A DNA stretch of 64,000 nt, from positions 42,829,272-42,893,271 of the forward strand of contig NC_068910.1 of the NCBI RefSeq assembly GCF_023091745.1, given 5' to 3'. The translations under genes and the position numbers were made by a program. Positions 56,885 to 64,000 of the stretch are shown here, in pieces (position 1 is the first letter of the stretch; each line of letters starts with the position of its first letter). The notes under the pieces are model-generated. The model searched no databases. It worked only from the letters and a program-made list of their open reading frames with translations, and was not told where the DNA came from. The stretch comes from Budorcas taxicolor (taxonomy: Eukaryota > Chordata > Mammalia > Artiodactyla > Bovidae).

Positions 56885-57585
56885 AGTCTCCTCACTTTAC
56901 AGGGGAAGACAGCAGAAAGGTGAGATGATTTTTCCCACGGATCTTTTCCAGGGTGATACTGCATAATCTGCCCACTGTTTCAAATATCAGAACATCTCAG
57001 GGACTGATTCTATCAGCCGATGGCAAGATCACTTCCAGCCAACATGTGTGAACAGCTTGTCTTCCGTACCCTCACCCAGTCCTCCTCCGTGCAGACAGGG
57101 TTTGTCTTGTCTTGAAGGGTTTATGTGACGGGCAGAGACGGGCAAGGTGAAGGGCAACATTCCAGGGATAAGAAACAGAGGGCTACTTACCGCTGCCGGA
57201 ATGCTCAGAGCGTTTTCTCCTCGCGTCCCAGCCCAGCTCCCTCAAGTCCAGCGCAAGCTGCTCTCCCAGCGAGAAAGTACGTCTTCCCTCTGGCTGTTTC
57301 CTACTTTGGGGCCTTATCCTCTACCAGGGCCCTAGGACAAGTCAGAGGGCCCCTCTCCCCCAAACATTAAACTATTTAAGGGCTATTCGCTGAGCACCCA
57401 TGGGCCAGCGGGCAAACGACTCATCTCTAACTTGTCCAAGGAAGATGCCACCCCTCAGCACCGACAACCAGAGGCCCAACCATCTGCTAAACAGGAGAGG
57501 ACCACTGGGGAGGCACACACTGGACAAACTAGAGCTAGTCTAGAAGACTGCAGAGTTCAGAGGGGCAGAAGTGCACCTGCTTAGG
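56885..57585. other. Unassigned stretch leading into the CpG-rich patch
   Basis: GC content rises from about 57120. Two overlapping plus-strand frames (57125-57370, 57147-57335) carry no motif. Confidence 0.45.
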
Positions 57586-57589
57586 AAAA

Positions 57590-57765
57590 GGCGCCGCTTC
57601 AGCTGTGGAAATAACGGCTACAGAAGTGCGGCCATTGTGGATTCTGAACCCTCGCGTGAGCAGCGTGGGCGCGGGACTGAAGCCGTTGCTGATTGGCTGA
57701 CTTTAGCTGGGCAGCATGGACTTGGGTGTTTGGCTAGTGCTGGAGGAGGCTAGTGTATTGCGAGG
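57590..57765. promoter_or_regulatory. CpG-rich patch with CCAAT-like and GC-box-like sites
   Basis: About a dozen CpGs in 175 bases include GGCGCCGC, CCCTCGCGTG and GTGGGCGCGGG (GC-box-like). An inverted CCAAT box, GATTGGCTGA, lies at about 57690-57700, and GCGGCCATTGTGG resembles a YY1 site. Together these resemble a small CpG promoter. No first exon or transcript start can be shown from sequence alone. Confidence 0.4.
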
Positions 57766-57778
57766 AGTTATGGCCAAA

Positions 57779-57870
57779 AAAGTTTTTTTTTTTTTTCATG
57801 TTTTTACTTAACCCCCCCCCCCTTTTTTTTTTAATTGAAGTATAGTTAATTTACAATGTTTTTATTCTTG
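57779..57870 (-). repeat. T/C low-complexity runs and L1 tail fragment
   Basis: T-runs flank a C-run (57812-57823), followed by AATTGAAGTATAGTTAATTT and ACAATG, which is the reverse complement of an artiodactyl L1 3' tail. Confidence 0.7.
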
Positions 57871-57874
57871 TCTT

Positions 57875-58695
57875 TATGTTAGGGTATGGCAACTCTTTTT
57901 CCCTGCCTAAGTCAGCCTCTGGTCTTTACTCAGCTAAGTCTGGTTCTGGTTCTGAAACGAGGACACCCCAACCCCCAATTCTAGAAGTTCACGGTCTACT
58001 TAGGCATTCAGGGCACACTTCTAAAAATGGAACCAGTGGGACCAGGCGTGGTGTTCATTCAGCAAACAATTGTGGTATCAAGTTCCAGCGATGTTTCAGC
58101 CCATGTGAAAGCACTGGGGGCCACATGGAGCCCTAAACTCAAGGCCAGTGGAAAGGTCAAGAAAAAATACCAAAATAAAATAAAATGTGATGTTTCTGGG
58201 CAGGCCTTTTGTGAGGGATTCCCAAATACTTCACACCTCCAGATCTTGGTTCCAAACCTGCCTGCCCTATACCTACTGCCACTTCACAGGCCGTCTATCT
58301 TTGGACGTGCCAAGAATTCTTGACTTTGGTCCTAATGTCTCTTGGCATTCTGCTCCCAAATCCTGGACGTTGTCTTTTGGTTGACACTTTCTTTCCTCTC
58401 ACTTAAATCCACATACTTTCTTAGTGACCTTAAAGAGGTCACTCTGTGATCCTGAGCTTGCACATTATATACTCAATATGTGGATCAATTCTATAATATC
58501 CCTGCCAAATATTTGGTATGTTTACAACCACTGATGGTGAACTCACTACCTGTCAAGGCTGCCATTTTTGAATAGTGGAAACAGAAACTATTTACATTGA
58601 GTTGAAATTTGTGTTCTTAAAATTTTCAATTTTACCTCTAGGTCCCGGGGGTGGGGGTGGGGGGGGGATCTAATTCTCCAGATGTGGTAAACATT
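57875..58695. other. Unassigned stretch
   Basis: A G-rich run lies at 58647-58669. No gene is recognised. Confidence 0.5.
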
Positions 58696-58699
58696 ACAG

Positions 58700-58965
58700 G
58701 AATTAGACCGAGGTTCAGATCTTAGCCCTGCCACTCCTAGCTCTGTGGCTTAGCTCTTTACCTGCCCATTTTAGCATCCGTTGGTGAATCTTGTCTGTAG
58801 GAATTAATACTGTGGCACACTAATGCTGATTCTCTGTTTACCTGTGCTTCAGTTTCCTCATCTGTATATGGAACCTGGGAAACTTTTTAAAAGAAAGTAT
58901 GTAATATAGCACAGTACCTGGCATATACAGAGTACTCAGTAAATGCTAGCTGTTATTATTCAAAG
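58700..58965 (+). repeat. MIR SINE, with a mid-element insertion
   Basis: GTTCAGATCTTAGCCCTGCC and CTCTGTGGCTTAGCTC are separated by about 60 extra bases from CTTCAGTTTCCTCATCTGTA and AGTACCTGGCATATACAGAG plus TCAGTAAATGCTAGCTGTTA. Confidence 0.8.
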
Positions 58966-58969
58966 ATAC

Positions 58970-59683
58970 CAGTGTTTTGAAGGACATTCTTTTCTAGGCT
59001 AAACATCTCTGATTCATGCCATGGTTCTCAGGCCCCTCACTGTCCTGGACTGCAGATGCAGAACATGCTTGGTGGCCATCGCCTCTCTAATGGGGCATCC
59101 CTTTCCAATTCCCGCTGTCAACCTTTACTTCTCAGGGCTAACACCCTGACTACTTAGAGACAGAAGATGGAAGAACTGTGCAGGAGAAGCAAGCTGTGCC
59201 TTCACATCTGGCAGGGACAGGGAGGTGTCCCAGGGAAGCTGAGACCAGCTGCCCTGGAAGTGAGCAGGGAGAGGGCACCAGCTGGTGAGGGGCAGTGGGG
59301 GGTAGGGGGTGGGCATGGCAGGCAGGATCCGTACTTCCCCCCAGTTCCTACCATGGGTAACGCCTTGGCTGCTGACCAACCCAGGGCTCGCTGCTCACTT
59401 CAGACTAGCAGGAAGGAGCCGAGGGAGATTCTCCTTCCAAAGTGTAAATTCCTTGCAGTTCCCTACTCCAGGCATCCTTGGCCTAGAAAAACAGACCAAG
59501 AGAATGGTGCCCCCATCCGGACTCACAGAGAGCACTTTATCCAGCTCTTCAGAAAGCCATGGGAGAAGAAATGAAAAGGGCAGAACTAGCAAGGCCACAT
59601 GCTTTTTCAATCAGTCACTGGCTGCCAGAATGTTCTAGTTGGGGAGGGGGGTGGGTCTGAAGATCATTTTACCACTTAGAAGA
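58970..59683. other. Unassigned stretch
   Basis: Overlapping frames at 59167-59638 lie in two phases and on both strands; there is no motif and no gene is called. Confidence 0.45.
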
Positions 59684-59684
59684 C

Positions 59685-59790
59685 TGGGAGTCCAGTGATG
59701 GAAAATGATTTGCCCTGAATCACAAGCTGTGGCAGAGCCTGGCTTCTGGCCAAAGTCTCCTCTGCTTCCTGTAATCAAGCCTCTGCATTT
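59685..59790 (-). repeat. MIR SINE fragment
   Basis: GATGGAAAATGATTTGCCCT, GAATCACAAGCTGTGGCAGA and GCCTGGCTTCTGGCC in reverse-complement MIR order. Confidence 0.65.
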
Positions 59791-59814
59791 CCTCCTTACC
59801 CCCCTCTCCCTGAC

Positions 59815-60315
59815 ACAATGTGTGTGCCTGTGTGTGTGTACACTTACACACATAATATGTACATATAGACACATATATATATGTTAGGATTCTCAATGAA
59901 TGCATTAGAGACAATTTAGAAAATGAAGAAACCAAAGATTAAAATTCATCCAAAATTGAGAGATTTTATGCTGGGGTATTTTATTTTCTCTGTGTATACA
60001 CATAATACATGAAAAATACATATTTATACATGTTGAGGCATTGGAATTTACTATAGGTATGGATGTGTAATCTTTTTTATTTACATACTATAGTATCAAG
60101 TTATACCTACTAATATTCTTCCTAAACATTTAATAGCTTTGAAATATGACATTGTATGCATGTACCACATATATTGAACTATTCCCCTATGGATGATCTT
60201 GAGATTACTTTTTAAAATTACAATTTCAATAAAAAGGCAATTTAGACAATTTTCACTTCCAAAGTGGAGTAATAGGAATCAGAGAATTCTCTTACCCTAG
60301 GACTATGCCAAAACC
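59815..60315. other. AT-rich unassigned stretch with short TG/CA runs
   Basis: TGTGTG/ACACAC runs lie at 59820-59885. No gene is seen. Confidence 0.55.
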
Positions 60316-60319
60316 TTTC

Positions 60320-61377
60320 ACTGTATCACAATAAACTGTGGAAAATTCTGAAAGAGATGGGAATACCAGACCACCTGACCTGCCTCTTGAGAAACCTATA
60401 TGCAGGTCAGGAAGCAACAGTTAGAACTGGACATGGAACAACAGACTGGTTCCAAATAGGAAAAGGAGTACGTCAAGGCTGTATATTGTCACCCTGCTTA
60501 TTTAACTTATATGCAGAGTACATCATGAGAAACGCTGGACTCGAAGAAGCACAAGCTGGAATCAAGATTGCCAGGAGAAATATCAATAACCTCAGATATG
60601 CAGATGACACCACCCTTATGGCAGAAAGTGAAGAGGAACTAAAAAGGCTCTTGATGAAAGTGAAAGAGAAGAGTGAAAAAGTTGGCTTAAAGCTCAGCAT
60701 TCAGAAAATGAAGATCATGGCATCTGGTCCCATCACTTCATGGGAAATAGATGGGGAAACAGTGGAAACAGTGTCAGACTTTATTTTTCTGGGCTCCAAA
60801 ATCACTGCAGATGGTGATTGCAGCCATGAAATTAAAAGACGCTTACTCCTTGGAAGGAAAGTTATGACCAACCTAGATAGCATATTCAAAAGCAGAGACA
60901 TTACTTTGCCAACAAAGGTCCGTCGAGTCAAGGCTGTGGTTTTTCCAGTGGTCATGTATGGATGTGAGAGTTGGACTGTGAAGAGCTGAGTGCTGAAGAA
61001 TTGATGCTTTTGAACTGTGGTGTTGGAGAAGACTCTTGAGAGTCCCTTGGACTGCAAGGAGATCCAACCAGTCCATTCTGAAGGAGATCAGTCCTGGGTA
61101 TTCTTTGGAAGGAATGATGCTGAAGCTGAAACTCCAGTACTTTGGCCACCTCATGCGAAGAGCTGACTCACTGGAAAAGAGTCTGATGCTGGGAGGAATT
61201 GGGGGCAGGAGGAGAAGGGGGAGACAGAGGATGAGATGGCTGGATGGCATCACCGACTCGATGGACGTGAGTCTGAGTGAAGTCCGGGAGTTGGTGATGG
61301 ACAGGGAGGCCTGGTGTGCTGCAATTCATGGGGTCACAAAGAGTCGGACACGAATGAGAGACTGAACTGAACTGAAC
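60320..61377 (+). mobile_element. BovB LINE, 5'-truncated, clearest RT frame
   Basis: It runs from ATCACAATAAACTGTGGAAA to the tail GACTGAACTGAACTGAAC, followed by an A-run. It begins within about 10 bases of the same BovB position as the copy at 32181. Confidence 0.95.
60357..60989 (+). pseudogene. BovB reverse transcriptase relic, 210 codons
   Basis: The frame shows MGIPDHLTCLLRNLY at residues 1-15, GVRQG at 37-41, SPCLFNLYAEYIM at 45-57, the catalytic YADD at 81-84 (60597-60608), then SEEELKRLL, DFIFLGSKITADGD and VVMYGCESWTVK. It stops at VKS because two bases are missing in the GAAGAAAGCTGAG segment. The C-terminal part then continues as an open frame at 61036-61365 to SRTRMRD. The ERRRID codon is TGA at 60994-60996. 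The endonuclease and first part of RT are absent, so it cannot retrotranspose. Confidence 0.94.
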
Positions 61378-61384
61378 AAAAAAA

Positions 61385-61945
61385 AAAAGTTTTAAAAACA
61401 TGCAAAACATTTTGAAAGCACGCAGCACATGCAAAAAAAAAGTTTTGTAGAACAGCAATTTTCAAAAACTGCCATTGGGCAATGAAGGGCAGTAATCCGT
61501 GAGAGATGGGAAAGCGCCAGGTAAGTGAGCCCTTTAGCTGCCCCAGGTAATTGCCTTGGGAGGGTTTCCAGGGCATGCAGGGAAGGGATACCCCAGCAGA
61601 GCTCTGTGAGCCCCCTGAGTTGAGTAAGATGGAGCCAGAAGTCCAGGGAGACTAGACAGAGACGCGGAGAGATTTCTGCAGAGAGCAAACTGTGCACACC
61701 TACAGAGGGTCAGTCTTGAGTCTTCAGGAGAATACTGATTAGCACTTGTGGGGAAACCACCAGAGGCTGGCAAAGAACCATTTGGAAGGATCTGCCATAT
61801 CAGTGCCCAACATTCACACACAGCTGGACACAGCCTATTCTCACCAGCCAGACTAGAAAACTCAAACTTCACAGGGCATTCAGTTGAATAGTCAGGAAGG
61901 TCTTGCCTCAACTGTATGAAAAAATTAGCCCTAGACTGAGTCTTG
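61385..61945. other. A-rich linker and unassigned stretch
   Basis: A-runs near 61378-61388 and 61433-61441 are followed by sequence that could be the 5' UTR of the L1M copy beginning near 61950. That is inferred from position only. Confidence 0.4.
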
Positions 61946-61949
61946 TTCT

Positions 61950-63645
61950 GCGCTCATCAGAGATGTCTGAAAAGCAAGAGCCAAAAGAATCAAATTGTTT
62001 CCACATAACTCAACTGTGTCCCAGAACAATGATCAATATTATTTATAAGAAAAGAGAAACATACAAAACCCAACAAGGAAAAATTCACGTTTTGCATTCA
62101 ATAAAAAATTACCAAGCAGGCAAAGAATCAGGAAAGCATAACTCATAATATGGGAGTAAATTAACCTTCTAAAATTGACCCAGATCTAACACAGATGCTA
62201 GAATTAGCAGATAAGGACATTAAAATAGTTATTCTATCTGCATTCTATGTGTTCAGATAATTAAGTAGAGACATTGAAGATATAAAAGAGCCAAATCAAA
62301 CTTTGAGAGATGAAAACTACAATGGTTAACATGAAAATCAGTGGATTGGTGTTTTTCTTTCTGGCTTACTTCACTCTGTATAATCGGCTCCAGTTTCATC
62401 CATCTCATTAGAACTGATTCAAATGTATTCTTTTTAATGGCTGAGTAATACTCCATTGTGTATATGTACCACAGCTTTCTTATCCATTCATCTGCTGATG
62501 GACATCTAGGTTGTTTCCATGTCCTGGCTATTATAAACAGAAAATACCAATACAGTATACTAACACACATATATGGAATTTAGAAAGATGGTAAGGATAA
62601 CCCTGTATGCAAGACAGCAAAAGAGACACAGATGTATAGAATGGACTTTTGGACTCTGAGGGAGAGGGAGAGGGTGGGATGATTTGGGAGAATGGCATTG
62701 AAACATGTACACTATGAGGTAAGAAATGAGTCGCCAGTCTATGTTCAATACAGGATACAGGATGCTTGGGGCTGGTGCATGGGGATGATCCAGAGAGATG
62801 ATATGGGGTGGGAGGTGGGAGGGGGGGTTCAGAATTGGGAACTCATGTACACCCGTGGCAGATTCATGTCAATGTATGGCAAAACCAATACAGTATTGTA
62901 AAGTAAAATAAAGTAAAAATAAAAATTAAAAACAACAACAACACAGTGGATGTGATTAAATACAGAGCAGACATTTCAGAAAAAGAAATGAAATAACTTG
63001 AGGTATAGAAGTTATACAAAATGAAACATAGAATGACAAGATTTTTAAAAAATGAAAAGAGCATCAGAGAACTATGTGATAACTTAATGGCCTAACATAT
63101 ATGCAAATTAAACCCTTACAGGAGAGGAGTTAAGAGGAGAGGACAGAAGAAAACAATGGTCAAAATTTTCCAAATTTGATGAAAATGATAAAGCCACAAA
63201 TCCAAAGAGCTCCAAGTACAAGAAACATGAAGAAAATGACACCAATAATACTATTACTATTAAAAGTGTTCAACTCTAACAAAAAAGATAAAATCATAAA
63301 AACAGCCAGAGAAAAAAGACATGTTATCAATAGAATAATGACAAGGATGACAGAAACTTTCTCAGAGGAAACAAAGCAAATTACAAGGGGAAAAAAAGTG
63401 TCAAACATCAATTCTGTATTTAAATACATTTCTTTCGAAATTGAAGGTTAAATGAAGATATACAAGAGCTGAACAAAATCATCACCAGCAGAAGAAATGT
63501 TAAAAAGCCTTCAAGTGGAAAGAAAATGATACCAGATAGAAATGTGGATACAATAAGCACAAAAAATGGTTAACTATGTATATGATTTTTTTTCTTATAT
63601 AAACCAGTTTAAAAGATAATTTACTGTCTAAACAACAATAACAAC
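61950..63645 (+). mobile_element. L1M/HAL1 ORF1 relic, interrupted by L1-BT
   Basis: GCTAGAATTAGCAGATAAGG, ACATTAAAATAGTTATTCTA and AGAGATGAAAACTACAATGG before the insertion, then GGTCAAAATTTTCCAAATTT, GAGAAAAAAGACATGTTATC and CATTTCTTTCGAAATTGAAG after it, follow ORF1 of an old L1 or the ORF1-only HAL1. The 91-codon frame at 63176-63451 covers the RNA-binding C-terminal part (AREKRHVINRI) but is broken at both ends. Confidence 0.78.
62347..62943 (+). mobile_element. Young L1 (L1-BT type) with inverted 5' segment
   Basis: 62539-62935 is plus-strand L1-BT 3' UTR ending in a TAAAATAAAGTAAAAATAAA tail. 62347-62538 is the adjoining ORF2 end in the opposite orientation. An 8-bp TSD, CAGTGGAT, flanks it at 62339-62346 and 62944-62951. 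In the copy at 9487-11001 the same two parts are colinear, which confirms the inversion. Confidence 0.92.
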
Positions 63646-63647
63646 AT

Positions 63648-64000
63648 AGAAGGGAAGCAAACAGCAAAGGAGAAAAGGAAAGATACACCCATCTGAATGC
63701 AGAGTTCCAAAGAATAGCAAGGAGAGATAAGAAAGCCTTCCTCAGTGGTCAATGCAAAGAAATAGAGGAAAATAATAGAACAGGGAAGACTAGAGATCTC
63801 TTTAAGAAAATTAGAGATACCAAGGGAACGTTTCATGCAAAGATGGGCTCAATAAAGGACAGAGATGGTATGGACCTAACAGAAGCAGAAGATATTAAGA
63901 AGTGGCAAGAATACACAGAACTGTACGAAAAAGATCTTCACGACCAAGATAATCAAAGGTATGATCACTCACATTCACCTACAGCCAAGACATCCTGGAA
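63648..64000 (+). mobile_element. BovB LINE fragment, runs off the window
   Basis: It starts near AGCAAAGGAGAAAAGGAAAG in the linker between endonuclease and RT and is cut by the right window edge. Two in-frame 3-base losses are visible relative to the other copies (IKKWQEYTELY where another copy has IKKRWQEYTEELY). Confidence 0.93.

Noticed and set aside
60357..61365. BovB RT and C-terminal frames as functional host genes
   Set aside because: They are 5'-truncated retrotransposon copies without endonuclease, with a two-base loss and TGA between the frames, and near-identical relatives elsewhere in the window.

Overview
This window is mammalian nuclear DNA from a ruminant, most likely a bovid. 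The evidence is the repeat content: Bov-tA and Bov-A2 SINEs, ten fragments of the BovB (RTE-type) LINE, young artiodactyl L1 (L1-BT type) copies, cetartiodactyl CHR tRNA-SINEs, and the usual mammalian background of MIR, L2, old L1M, MaLR LTRs and Tigger/hAT DNA transposons. Family names come from recalled consensus motifs; no database was searched. I see no bacterial operons, CRISPR arrays, rRNA or complete tRNA genes, and no complete cellular protein-coding gene. Nearly all long open frames lie inside retrotransposons.

Layout. 0-7.2 kb: a window-edge Bov-A2, a CpG-dense patch (about 165-400), a full Bov-A2 with target-site duplications (TSDs), and MIR/L2 relics. 7.3-13.5 kb: a stack of nested insertions. 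A Tigger1 fossil carries a Tigger2-like fragment and a Bov-A2; an old minus-strand L1 carries a younger L1, which itself carries a BovB. 13.7-14.4 kb: mostly repeat-free DNA with a possible broken terminal exon on the minus strand (membrane helix, charged tail, stop, AATAAA). 15-23 kb: hAT MITE, MLT1 LTR split by another repeat, BovB tails, Bov-tA copies, a (CA)n microsatellite, a 72-bp tandem duplication and a perfect 17-bp hairpin. 23.4-25.7 kb: a BovB copy with an inverted 5' end. 25.9-30.7 kb: L1M and L1-BT 3' ends with SINE and BovB insertions. 30.7-40 kb: mostly unassigned DNA with CHR, MIR, L2 and one BovB.

40-45.6 kb: three L1M fragments, hit by a BovB, two hAT MITEs at the same 8-bp target, three Bov-tA copies and a young L1. 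45.6-50.3 kb: mostly unassigned. 50.35-52.7 kb: the longest colinear BovB copy. 53-54.2 kb: unassigned DNA with open frames on both strands and a candidate spliced exon. 57.1-57.8 kb: a second CpG-rich patch. 60.3-61.4 kb: BovB with the clearest reverse-transcriptase frame. 62-63.6 kb: L1M ORF1 relic containing a twin-primed L1-BT. 63.65-64 kb: a BovB running off the window.

How the parts relate: the retrotransposons are mutually nested, so their order of arrival can be read directly. Autonomous BovB and L1 relics supply the kind of reverse transcriptase that mobilised the SINEs around them. I found no convincing new biological system. The most useful leads are the candidate minus-strand exon at 13.7-14.34 kb, two retroelement copies with 5' inversions, the double hAT insertion at one target, and a CpG codon in BovB that has decayed to a stop in four of seven copies.
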